Assembly: GCF_003173615.1 (NCBI RefSeq)
Contig: NZ_QGNA01000004.1
Location: forward strand, 558,001-622,000
DNA from: Falsiroseomonas bella
GTDB taxonomy: Bacteria > Pseudomonadota > Alphaproteobacteria > Acetobacterales > Acetobacteraceae
Reading direction: 5' to 3'
Length of the DNA: 64,000 nucleotides
The notes below the pieces were generated by a model. The model did no database searches. It had not been told where the DNA came from and saw nothing but the letters and a program-made list of their open reading frames with translations. Below, one piece after another: positions 25,993-33,157 of the stretch; position 1 is the first letter of the stretch; every line of letters begins with the position of its first letter. Made by a program: the position numbers and the translations under genes.

Positions 25993-27036
25993 TCAACGCG
26001 CCGCGCCGGCGGCGAGAAAGGCGCCGAGCCCATCCCGAACGACCTTCGGGTCGAGGTCGCGCAGGATGAAGACAAGGCGCGATCGTCGCGTCTCGCCGGG
26101 CGGCCACGCGGCCAGGCGGCGCGGCGGGTGGAACTGCCCCTGCACGCCATGCACGACGACGGGCTGCGATTCGCCCGCGAGGTCGAGCACGCCCTTCACC
26201 CGCAGCAGCGATGCGCCGCGGGTCATCCCCAACATCTCGAGAAAGCCGGCGAGCCCGTCCCAGGGCAGCGGCGCGTCGTAGTCGAGGCAGAGGGCGCGGA
26301 TGCGGGCGTCGTGCCGGTTGGGGTCATGATCATGGTGGTGGTGATGGTGATGGCCGGGCGCCGCGGCGCCGACCCAGCGCGCGACGTCGGGCGCCTTGGC
26401 CGCGGGGTCGAAGGGGCCGGCGCCGAGGATCGCCTCCGGCGCCACCGCACCCCCGACCGCGCGCAGGATCGGCGCCACCGGGTTCAGCGCCCGCAGCCGG
26501 GCTTCCAGTTGCTCCGTCGCCTCCGGCGCGGCGAGGTCGGTCTTGCTCAGCACGATGCGGTCGGCGACGGCCGCCTGCCGCACCGCTTCCTCCTGCGCAT
26601 CCAGCGTCGCCGCGCCGGCCTGCGCATCCACCACCGTCACGACTCCGTCGAGGACGAAGCGGAGCCCAAGGCGCGGATCGGCCATCAGGGTCGCAAGGAT
26701 CGGCGCGGGATCGGCGAGGCCCGTGGTCTCCACGATGACGCGGCGGATGGGCCGCCCGGCGAGGATGCGATCCCACAGCCCTTCGAGCGCACGCAGCAGG
26801 TCGCCGCGGACGGTGCAGCAGAGGCAGCCGGCATTCAGCAGCACCGCCTCCCCGTCCAGCGTCTCGACCAGCAGGTGATCGAGGCCGATCTCGCCGAATT
26901 CGTTGATCAGCACGGCGGTGTCGGCCATCTCCGCCCGGCCGAGCAGGGCGTTGAGCAGGGTGGTCTTGCCGGCGCCGAGGAAGCCGGTGAGGACGGTCAG
27001 CGGGACCGGCGCGGCGCCTCCCCCCGCGGCGCTCAT
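25993..27036 (-). CDS. CobW/COG0523 family GTPase, putative zinc metallochaperone
   Basis: 347 residues. P-loop GFLGAGKTT at residues 18-26, the family's CxCC metal motif in GCLCCTV at 71-74, NEFGEIGLD after the P-loop, and the GTP base-specificity motif SKTD at 164-167. A run of seven His (229-235) followed by DHD sits between the GTPase and the C-terminal CobW domain, suggesting a metal reservoir. Members of this family load or ration zinc, cobalt or other metals. It overlaps hisI by 4 bases, and hisI encodes a zinc enzyme. A Fur/Zur-type regulator is divergent. Together these favour a zinc role over cobalamin synthesis. Confidence 0.92.
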   Translation of the reverse strand: MSAAGGGAAPVPLTVLTGFLGAGKTTLLNALLGRAEMADTAVLINEFGEIGLDHLLVETLDGEAVLLNAGCLCCTVRGDLLRALEGLWDRILAGRPIRRVIVETTGLADPAPILATLMADPRLGLRFVLDGVVTVVDAQAGAATLDAQEEAVRQAAVADRIVLSKTDLAAPEATEQLEARLRALNPVAPILRAVGGAVAPEAILGAGPFDPAAKAPDVARWVGAAAPGHHHHHHHDHDPNRHDARIRALCLDYDAPLPWDGLAGFLEMLGMTRGASLLRVKGVLDLAGESQPVVVHGVQGQFHPPRRLAAWPPGETRRSRLVFILRDLDPKVVRDGLGAFLAAGAAR

Positions 27037-27470
27037 CGGCCGTAGAGCTCCGCCGGGTCCGCCTCGGGCTCGGTCAGCGCGACCAGCGCGTCGCCGCGCA
27101 TCGCACGGTAGAAGCAACTGCGCCGCCCGGTGTGGCAGGCGACGCCGGTCTGGTCCACCAGCGCGAGCAGTGTGTCGCCGTCGCAGTCGAGCCTGAGGTC
27201 GATCAGGCGCTGCACCTGCCCCGATGTCTCCCCCTTGCGCCACAGCGCCGCGCGGGAGCGGGACCAGTAGGTGACGCGGCCGGTGGCGAGCGTCTCCTCC
27301 AGTGCGGTGCGGTTCATCCACGCCATCATCAGCACCTCGCCCGTGTCGTGCTGCTGCGCGATGCAGGCGACGAGGCCGTCGCGGTCGAAGCGCACGGCGT
27401 CGACCAGGCGGGCGCGGGAAACGGGATCGGGGAGGGCGGGCACGGAATCGGCCGGGGCGTCGGAAGCCAT
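27033..27470 (-). CDS. hisI: Phosphoribosyl-AMP cyclohydrolase
   Basis: 145 residues, a stand-alone HisI without the HisE domain. It opens the adenine ring of phosphoribosyl-AMP in step 3 of histidine synthesis. Metal sites are intact: DCDGD at residues 95-99 (with Cys96), Cys112 in GVACHTGR and Cys119 in RSCFY. MMAWMN and the YWSRSR segment are family marks. The stop overlaps the COG0523 GTPase start. No other his gene is near, so it may be a second, zinc-regulated copy; whether another hisI exists in the genome cannot be seen from here. Confidence 0.94.
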   Translation of the reverse strand: MASDAPADSVPALPDPVSRARLVDAVRFDRDGLVACIAQQHDTGEVLMMAWMNRTALEETLATGRVTYWSRSRAALWRKGETSGQVQRLIDLRLDCDGDTLLALVDQTGVACHTGRRSCFYRAMRGDALVALTEPEADPAELYGR

Positions 27471-27498
27471 GTTCAGGGGTCCGCTGCGACGTTACTCT

Positions 27499-27509
27499 AT
27501 ATCGCATAT
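27499..27509. promoter_or_regulatory. Candidate operator between hisI and the Fur/Zur-type gene
   Basis: An AT-rich dyad-like element, ATAT-CGC-ATAT, within CTATATCGCATATCGC in the 99-base gap between the divergent genes. Fur-family operators are AT-rich dyads, so this is the best candidate site in the gap. The match to a known Zur box is weak and not exact. Confidence 0.3.
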
Positions 27510-27569
27510 CGCGCGCCGAAGGCGGCGCGTGAAGGCCGGGCCGCGACGGCGCGGCCGAGCGAGAGGGGA

Positions 27570-28073
27570 ATGCCGCTTATGGCCGAAGCCGGCATCATGG
27601 CAGGCACGCAGTCGGTGGAGGCGACGCTGGACGAGGCGGCGGCGGCCTGCGCCGCCCGCGGCGCGCAACTGACCGACCTGCGCCGGCAGGTGCTGCGGCT
27701 GATCCTGGCCGCGCCACATCCCATCGGCGCCTACGCCCTGCTGGACCAGCTTCGCGCGGAGCGGCCGGGTGCGGCGCCGCCCACCGTCTACCGGGCGCTG
27801 GATTTCCTGCGGCAGCAGGGCCTGGTGCATCGCGTGGAGCGGCTGAACGCCTTCGTCGGCTGCACCGGGGCGGAGGCGCATCACGCCTGCGGCCACGGTC
27901 ATGACCACCCGCACCAGTTCCTGATCTGCAGCGTCTGCGGCGCGACGGCGGAGGTCTGCGATTCGCGGGTGAGCGAGGCGGTGGCCTCGGCGGCGCGTGC
28001 GGCCGGATTCCGGCCCGTCCGGATGACGGTGGAGGTGGAAGGGCGCTGCGCGGCCTGCGCCGAGGTTACGTAG
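27570..28073 (+). CDS. Fur family transcriptional regulator, probably Zur
   Basis: 167 residues from MPLMAEAG; the ATGs at 27579 and 27597 are alternatives. The winged helix spans about residues 30-95 (GAQLTDLRRQVLRLILAAPHPIGAY, then PTVYRALDFLRQQGLVHRVE). Metal sites: a His-rich HHACGHGHDHPHQF stretch, CSVCG and CAAC near the end, as in zinc-sensing members that carry a structural Zn site of two CxxC pairs. The N-terminus differs from iron Fur. It is divergent from hisI and a COG0523 GTPase, a typical Zur-controlled pair, which supports Zur. No znuABC genes are in view. Confidence 0.87.
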   Translation: MPLMAEAGIMAGTQSVEATLDEAAAACAARGAQLTDLRRQVLRLILAAPHPIGAYALLDQLRAERPGAAPPTVYRALDFLRQQGLVHRVERLNAFVGCTGAEAHHACGHGHDHPHQFLICSVCGATAEVCDSRVSEAVASAARAAGFRPVRMTVEVEGRCAACAEVT

Positions 28074-28155
28074 AGAAATCAATATTTTAACGATATCTTA
28101 CAAAGCAAGAGAAACAAAATGTAAAATCACAATTTCGTGAGTATCGGATCGTAAT

Positions 28156-28169
28156 AAGAACATGTTCTT
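28156..28169. promoter_or_regulatory. Perfect 14-bp palindrome AAGAACATGTTCTT upstream of the MarR-like gene
   Basis: The palindrome ends 35 bases before the ATG of the winged-helix regulator, inside a 131-base AT-rich gap (28074-28204) that also holds promoter-like stretches (TTTTAACGATATCTTAC). Placement fits an autoregulatory operator. The core resembles a Gram-positive SOS box, but not the alphaproteobacterial one. Confidence 0.5.
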
Positions 28170-28204
28170 GCAGCCGCCCGGCCCGCTGGCCCAAGCGGGA
28201 GGGG

Positions 28205-28681
28205 ATGGCTGACTCTTCCTCGATTGCTCAACGCCGCCTCGGGGCGCTGGCGCTGATCCGGGCCCTCCGCCGCCTGGACTACGAGAACGGCATCAAGCAC
28301 AGCGGAATCGCACTCGACGTCGGCATCCTGCTCTATGAGCGCGCCGGCACGGCGCTGACCGTCAAGGAGCTTTGCGCGCTGACAGGCTACAGCGGCCCGA
28401 CGGTTCGCCTGGTGATGAACCGGCTGGTGAAGGCGGAGGTGGTCACGGGCGCGCTCCGCCAGCGGCGCACCGTCGCCTATGCGCTCACGCCCAAGGGCAC
28501 GGCCGCCTTCGACGTCTATGTCGAGCGGATCTGGGACTTCGGCCAGGCGGTCGCAGCCGGCGATGTCGGGGCCTTCATCGCCGCTGCGGAGGCCGCGCCC
28601 CCGCCGGCTCGCAGGAGCAGCCGGCGCCGCGGCACCCCCCGCGGCCAGATGGAATCGCCCGACCGCGAGGCGGCGGACTGA
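28205..28681 (+). CDS. MarR-like winged-helix transcriptional regulator
   Basis: 158 residues. The central winged helix covers about residues 40-105 (GIALDVGILLYERAGTALTVKELCALTGYSGPTVRLVMNRLVKA, wing at RQRRTVAYALTPKG). The N-terminal helix and the C-terminal helix (FDVYVERIWDFGQAVAAGD) would form the dimer interface. The last ~30 residues are low complexity and basic (RRSSRRRGTPRG). A perfect palindrome and AT-rich promoter lie upstream. No obvious target gene is adjacent; the downstream gene is convergent. Ligand unknown. Confidence 0.82.
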   Translation: MADSSSIAQRRLGALALIRALRRLDYENGIKHSGIALDVGILLYERAGTALTVKELCALTGYSGPTVRLVMNRLVKAEVVTGALRQRRTVAYALTPKGTAAFDVYVERIWDFGQAVAAGDVGAFIAAAEAAPPPARRSSRRRGTPRGQMESPDREAAD

Positions 28682-28696
28682 TCGGTTCCGGTCGGG

Positions 28697-29875
28697 TCAG
28701 CGGAGCAACGCCAGCGCCTGGTCCAGGTCGGCGATCAGGTCTGCCACGTCCTCGAGCCCGACATGCAGGCGCACCACCTGGCTGCCCGGCGCAGCCGTGG
28801 CGGTGCGGGTGATGCCGGGGTTGGTCGGCAGGGCGAGGCTCTCGTAGCCACCCCAGGATGCCCCGATGCCGAACAGCTTCAGCCCGTCCACGAAGCGGAA
28901 GATGTCGGCTTCCGTGTAGCGCGGCTGGAACACCACGCCGAACAGGCTGCAGGCGCCGGTGAAGTCGCGCTTCCAGATGGCGTGGCCGGGATCCTCGGGC
29001 AGGGCAGGGTGCAGGATGCGCGCGACCTCGGGCCGCGCCTGCAGCCAGCGTGCGACCTCGAGCCCCGCTTCTTCCTGGTGCTTCAGCCGCACGGCCATGG
29101 TCCGCGCGCCGCGCAAGGCGAGCCAGCAATCGTCCGGGCTGGCGTAGTGACCCATGGCGCTCGCCGCGCCGCGCACCTTGAGGTGGTGCGCCTCGGAATT
29201 CACCGTGACGGAGCCGAGCAGGATGTCGGAATGGCCGCCGACATACTTGGTCAGCGCCTGGATCGAGACGTCGCAGCCCTTCGCGAAGGGCTGGAAGTGA
29301 TGGATGCCCCAGGTGTTGTCGATCATCGCGACGGCGTCGCGCGCATGCGCCAGCGCGGACAGCGCCGGCACGTCCTGCATCTCGAAGGTGTGGCTGCCGG
29401 GGCTTTCGAGATAGAGGACGCGGGTGTTCGGGCGGAAGGCAGGCGCCAGCGCCTCGGCGGTCGTCGTCGGGTCGTAGAAACTCGTCTCTATCCCCCAGCC
29501 CTTCATCAGCCCCTCGGCCAGGCCGCGCGCCGGGCCATAGACGCTGTCCGGCATCAGGCAGTGGTCGCCGGCCTTCAGGAACGCCAGCAGCGGCACGGCG
29601 ACGGCGGCGAGCCCGGTGCTGACGACGGTGCAATGCGTGCCGCCCTCGATCTCGGCGACCACGTCCTCCAGTGCGTAATGCGTGGGTCCGCCCTGGGTGC
29701 CGTAGGTCATCACCCGCTCGAAGCGGCGCTTGGAATTGTCGATGCGCGCCTGGCAGGAGGGCTGCAGCACGGTGGAGCCGCGATGCACCGGCGGATTGAC
29801 GAAGCCGTGGCTGCGCACGCCCGGCCGCGCCAGATGGGTCAGCCGCGTGGCGAAGCGGCGGTCGTCAGGGTCCAT
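28697..29875 (-). CDS. metC: Cystathionine beta-lyase
   Basis: 392 residues from the ATG at 29875, which overlaps the stop of the sulfurtransferase gene (TGATG). PLP-dependent Cys/Met metabolism family: the PLP lysine lies in QALTKYVGGHSDILLG, with upstream MIDNTWGIHHFQPFAKG and the MTYGTQGGPTHYALED substrate segment. The PTHYALED and SWGGYESL segments fit beta-lyase rather than gamma-synthase. It cleaves cystathionine to homocysteine, ammonia and pyruvate in methionine synthesis. Last gene of a four-gene unit with two further genes that handle sulfur or translation quality. Confidence 0.92.
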   Translation of the reverse strand: MDPDDRRFATRLTHLARPGVRSHGFVNPPVHRGSTVLQPSCQARIDNSKRRFERVMTYGTQGGPTHYALEDVVAEIEGGTHCTVVSTGLAAVAVPLLAFLKAGDHCLMPDSVYGPARGLAEGLMKGWGIETSFYDPTTTAEALAPAFRPNTRVLYLESPGSHTFEMQDVPALSALAHARDAVAMIDNTWGIHHFQPFAKGCDVSIQALTKYVGGHSDILLGSVTVNSEAHHLKVRGAASAMGHYASPDDCWLALRGARTMAVRLKHQEEAGLEVARWLQARPEVARILHPALPEDPGHAIWKRDFTGACSLFGVVFQPRYTEADIFRFVDGLKLFGIGASWGGYESLALPTNPGITRTATAAPGSQVVRLHVGLEDVADLIADLDQALALLR

Positions 29876-30723
29876 CAGGCGGTGGCCTTCGGCGTTTCGG
29901 GCCGCGAGGCCCATTCGGTCCAGGAACCGTCATAGACGGCGGGCTCGGGAAGCCCGGCGCGCACCGCGCCGAGCGCCAGCACGCAGGCGGTGACGCCGGT
30001 GCCGCAGGAGGTGACGAGGGGGCGCGCATCGTCGGCGCCGCGCGCCTCGAACAGCGCGCGGATCGCGGCCGCGTCCTTCATCGTGCCGTCGGCGTTCAGC
30101 AGTTCCGTGAAGGGCAGGGAGGCCGCGCCGGGCATATGGCCGGAGGAAAGCCCCGGCCGCGGCTCCGGCGCCGTGCCGTCGAAGCGGCCCTTGCTCCGGG
30201 CGTCGAGGATCAGCGCCTCGCCGCCGCCTTGCCTGACGATGCGCTTCACGTCGCCGATGCCGGCGAGGCGGCGCGCGATCAGGTCCGGCACGAAGGTCGC
30301 GGGCGCGGCGGCGGCAGGCTCGCCGCTCTCCAGCGCGCGGCCCTCCGCCTTCCATTTCGGCAGCCCGCCATCCAGCACCGCCACGGCCTCATGCCCGAAG
30401 AGCCGCATCAGCCACCAGATGCGCGGCGAGGATTGCAGGCCCTTCTGGTCGTAGGCGACGACGCGCATGCCGTTGGAGATGCCGAGCGCGCCAACGACCC
30501 GCGCAAACCGCGCGGGTGTCGGCACCATGTGCGGCAGCGGATCCTCGATGTCGGCCAGCTGGTCGAGATCGGCGAAGCGCGCGCCGGGGATATGCGCCTT
30601 GCGGAACTCGGTCAGCCCGTCCAGCGGCGCCTCGTTCGGCAGGTATTTCGTGCAGTCCAGCACGACGAGGTCGGGCTTGCCGAGTTCCGCCGCCAGCCAG
30701 TCGGTGGATACCAGATGCTCCAT
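29875..30723 (-). CDS. sseA: 3-mercaptopyruvate sulfurtransferase (two rhodanese domains)
   Basis: 282 residues. Domain 1 (about 1-130) starts STDWLAAELGKPDLVVLDCT and contains IPGARFADLDQLAD, the usual mercaptopyruvate-type signature. Domain 2 holds the active Cys in SCGTGVTACVLAL, close to the CGSGVTA loop of SseA rather than the CRKGVTA loop of thiosulfate rhodanese. It moves sulfur from 3-mercaptopyruvate to a thiol acceptor. Coupled to metC by a TGATG overlap, consistent with shared sulfur amino acid metabolism. Confidence 0.92.
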   Translation of the reverse strand: MEHLVSTDWLAAELGKPDLVVLDCTKYLPNEAPLDGLTEFRKAHIPGARFADLDQLADIEDPLPHMVPTPARFARVVGALGISNGMRVVAYDQKGLQSSPRIWWLMRLFGHEAVAVLDGGLPKWKAEGRALESGEPAAAAPATFVPDLIARRLAGIGDVKRIVRQGGGEALILDARSKGRFDGTAPEPRPGLSSGHMPGAASLPFTELLNADGTMKDAAAIRALFEARGADDARPLVTSCGTGVTACVLALGAVRAGLPEPAVYDGSWTEWASRPETPKATA

Positions 30724-30728
30724 CGTGC

Positions 30729-31451
30729 TCACTCCGGCAGGATGAAATGAATGCGCCGGTTCTGCCGGCCCTTGCTCTCGAGCTTGGTCACCTCGACTCG
30801 CCCGATCTCGCCGGTGGAGCGCACATGCGTGCCGCCGCAGGGCTGCAGGTCCACCGGCGCGCCCTCCGGCCCGATCCGCACCAGGCGCACGCGGCCCGCG
30901 CCCTTGGGCGGCTGCACGGAGAGGGTGCGCACCAGCGTCGGGTTGGCATCCAGCTCGGCTTCGGTGATCCAGGTGAAGCCGACGGGATGGTCGGCGGCGA
31001 CCAGCGCGTTCAGCTTCTCGGTGAACCACTCCTTCGCCGGCGGCTCCGGCAGGTCGAAGTCGAGGCGCGACTTGTCCATGCCGATCTGGTTGCCGGTGGC
31101 GTAGATGCCGGGCAGCACGGAGCACAGCAGGTGCATGGTGGTGTGCATGCGCATGTGGCGGTGCCGCCGCGCCCAGTCGATCGCGACCTGCACCTCGGCG
31201 CCGACCGGCGGCGCGGCGCTGCCGGGGGCGAGGCCGTGCAGGATCGCGCCCTCCTCGCCCTTGATCGCCTCGGCGACCGTCGCCTCGCCGCCCTGCCAGC
31301 GCAGCGTGCCGGCATCGCCGGGCTGGCCGCCGCTGCGGGCATACATCACGGTGCGGTCGAGGAGGACGCCCTTCTCCTCCACCGCGATCACGCGGGCGGT
31401 GCAGTCGCGCAGATAGGAATCCTCGGCGAAGAGCGGTTCGGTCGCAGGCAT
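30729..31451 (-). CDS. Alanyl-tRNA editing protein (AlaX)
   Basis: 240 residues from MPATEPLF; a start 12 bases upstream (MELT) would overlap the NUDIX stop. It resembles the editing domain of alanyl-tRNA synthetase: the zinc ligands are HTTMH (in MRMHTTMHLLCSVLPG) and CGGTH (in LQPCGGTHVRSTGEIG). The N-terminal YLRDCTARVIAVEEKGVLLD and ARSGGQPGD segments fit the medium-length AlaX group. It hydrolyses mischarged Ser- or Gly-tRNA(Ala) in trans. It lies 5 bases before the sulfurtransferase gene. Confidence 0.92.
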   Translation of the reverse strand: MPATEPLFAEDSYLRDCTARVIAVEEKGVLLDRTVMYARSGGQPGDAGTLRWQGGEATVAEAIKGEEGAILHGLAPGSAAPPVGAEVQVAIDWARRHRHMRMHTTMHLLCSVLPGIYATGNQIGMDKSRLDFDLPEPPAKEWFTEKLNALVAADHPVGFTWITEAELDANPTLVRTLSVQPPKGAGRVRLVRIGPEGAPVDLQPCGGTHVRSTGEIGRVEVTKLESKGRQNRRIHFILPE

Positions 31452-31453
31452 CG

Positions 31454-32098
31454 TCAATTCCATTCGGCGCGCAGCCGCGCGCGGTTCAGTTGCAGCCACA
31501 TCAGCGCGAGCGCGGTCGGCGCGCCGTCCACGCGGTTCGCGGCGACCATGGCGAAGGCGTCCTCGGACGGCACCACGACGACGCGCGTCTCCTCATGCTC
31601 GTGATCCAGGCCGTGGGTGCGGCCCGCGGCATCGTCCAGCGCGACGCGCGCGCAGAAGCAGTGCAGCACCTCGTCGCAGCCGCCGGGCATCAGCATGAAG
31701 CGGCCGATGGAGGCAACGGCGGTGGCGTCCAGACCGGTCTCCTCGCGCAGCTCGCGCAGGCCGGCCTCGGCCGGATCTTCCTCGGGATTCAGCAGCCCGG
31801 CCGGCAGCTCGGTCTGCACGGGCGAGAGGCCCGCGGCATGGGCGGGCAGGCGGAACTGCTCGATCAGCGCGACGGCGTCGCGGGCAGGATCGTAGGGCAG
31901 CACCAGCACACCGCGGCCGCGGCGCCATAACTCCCAGGTGAGCGGGCCCGACAGGCTTCCGTCGAAGCGCGTGTAGCGGAAGCGGACGCGCTGCATCGCG
32001 AAGCGGCCGGCGAACACGATCTCGTCCGCCTCCACCGCGAGGCCCGGCGCTGGCGCGATCGGCGGTGCCAGGCGATGGCGGGGCGGGCTGGCGTTCAT
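31454..32098 (-). CDS. NUDIX hydrolase, ADP-ribose pyrophosphatase-like
   Basis: 214 residues. A complete Nudix box is present: GLLNPEEDPAEAGLRELREE followed by TGL. Upstream, ALIEQFRLPAHAAG and the ELPAGLL strand are typical of the NudF/ADP-ribose pyrophosphatase group, which cleaves ADP-ribose to AMP and ribose 5-phosphate. The PGGCDEVLHCFCARV segment after the box also fits this group. It is the first gene of the four-gene unit that runs to metC and ends 2 bases before the AlaX start. Confidence 0.88.
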   Translation of the reverse strand: MNASPPRHRLAPPIAPAPGLAVEADEIVFAGRFAMQRVRFRYTRFDGSLSGPLTWELWRRGRGVLVLPYDPARDAVALIEQFRLPAHAAGLSPVQTELPAGLLNPEEDPAEAGLRELREETGLDATAVASIGRFMLMPGGCDEVLHCFCARVALDDAAGRTHGLDHEHEETRVVVVPSEDAFAMVAANRVDGAPTALALMWLQLNRARLRAEWN

Positions 32099-32135
32099 GC
32101 CCGGCGGAAACTAGCCTCGGGGTCCAGGATCGTCC

Positions 32136-33038
32136 ATGACCCCTCCCGATTCCGCCGGTGTCGCGAAGGCGCGGCAGCGCGCCATCCTTCTCGTCCTCGC
32201 AGCGTCCGCCACCTTCGCGCTCGCGGCGGCGGCGGTGAAGGAGCTGGGCGGCGCCATCCCGCTGGCGCAGGTGATCCTGGCGCGCAACCTGTTCGCGCTG
32301 CCCTTCCTGCTGCTGCTGGTCGCACGCTCCGGCGGGTGGGAGATGCTGCGCCCGCGGGCGCCGGGGATGCATGCGCTGCGCACGCTGTTCGGCCTGACGG
32401 GCATGGTCGGCGCGTTCGCGGCCTACACCTGGCTGCCGCTGGCCACCGCGACGGTGCTCGGCTTCACCATGCCGCTGTTCCTGACCGCGCTCTCGGTCGT
32501 GATCCTGCGCGAGCGCGTGGGCTGGCGGCGCTGGAGCGCGGTGGTGGTCGGCTTCCTCGGCGTGGTGCTGGTGGCGCGGCCCGGCGCGGCGGCGGAGGCG
32601 CTGCCGCTGATCCCCGTGCTGCTCGCGCTGCTCGGCGGCCTCGGCTGGGCGCTGGCGATGATGAGCATCCGCCGCCTGGGCGAGGCGGGCGAGCCCGGCG
32701 TGACGATCGTGGTCTGGTTCGCCGTCGGCGCCGCGCTGGTCTCCGGCATCGCGACCATCCCGGTCTGGGTGACGCCGGACGGCAAGCAGTGGCTGCTGCT
32801 GATCGGCATCGGCGCCGTCTCGGCGCTGGCGCAGCTGCTGATGACGGAGGCCTATCGCCGCGGCGAGACGACGCTGCTGGCGCCCTTCGAATATGCCGGG
32901 CTGATCTGGACCATGGCGATGGGCGCGCTGATCTGGGGCGAGGTTCCGGGCGTGGTGGACCTGCTGGGCTTCGCGGTGCTGGTGGGCGCGGGGCTGTTCA
33001 TCTGGTGGCGGGAGGTCAATCTCGGCGTTCGGCGTTGA
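32136..33038 (+). CDS. DMT superfamily transporter (EamA family)
   Basis: 300 residues with ten hydrophobic segments forming two EamA repeats (about 15-145 and 160-295). Typical family sequences include ILARNLFALPFLLLL, ATATVLGFTMPLFLTALSVV and ILRERVGWRRWSAVVVGFLGV. It is an inner-membrane exporter of small metabolites or amino acids; the substrate is unknown. It is divergent from the NUDIX gene with 37 bases between the starts. The phage-like insert begins directly after its stop. Confidence 0.9.
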   Translation: MTPPDSAGVAKARQRAILLVLAASATFALAAAAVKELGGAIPLAQVILARNLFALPFLLLLVARSGGWEMLRPRAPGMHALRTLFGLTGMVGAFAAYTWLPLATATVLGFTMPLFLTALSVVILRERVGWRRWSAVVVGFLGVVLVARPGAAAEALPLIPVLLALLGGLGWALAMMSIRRLGEAGEPGVTIVVWFAVGAALVSGIATIPVWVTPDGKQWLLLIGIGAVSALAQLLMTEAYRRGETTLLAPFEYAGLIWTMAMGALIWGEVPGVVDLLGFAVLVGAGLFIWWREVNLGVRR

Positions 33039-33068
33039 TATTCGTTGTTTCTTTCTGACGTTTGCCAG

Positions 33069-33077
33069 CCTTTGCCA
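33069..33077 (+). repeat. CCTTTGCCA, left copy flanking the esterase insert
   Basis: A 9-base direct repeat with an identical copy at 34819-34827. A partial copy (TTTGCCAG) lies immediately to the left at 33061-33068. The two copies bracket the esterase gene and a small downstream ORF, as a target duplication or attachment core would. Confidence 0.35.
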
Positions 33078-33157
33078 GATGCGCCACCGCCAGCGACAGC
33101 CGGACATGGTGAGCATCGGTATTCCCTTCGCCACCCTCCTGCACGAGGGTGAGCGAG

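Noticed and set aside
28156-28169. LexA/SOS box reading of the AAGAACATGTTCTT palindrome
   Set aside because: GAAC-N2-GTTC-type sites belong to Gram-positive LexA; alphaproteobacterial LexA uses GTTC-N7-GTTC. An autoregulatory MarR operator is more likely.
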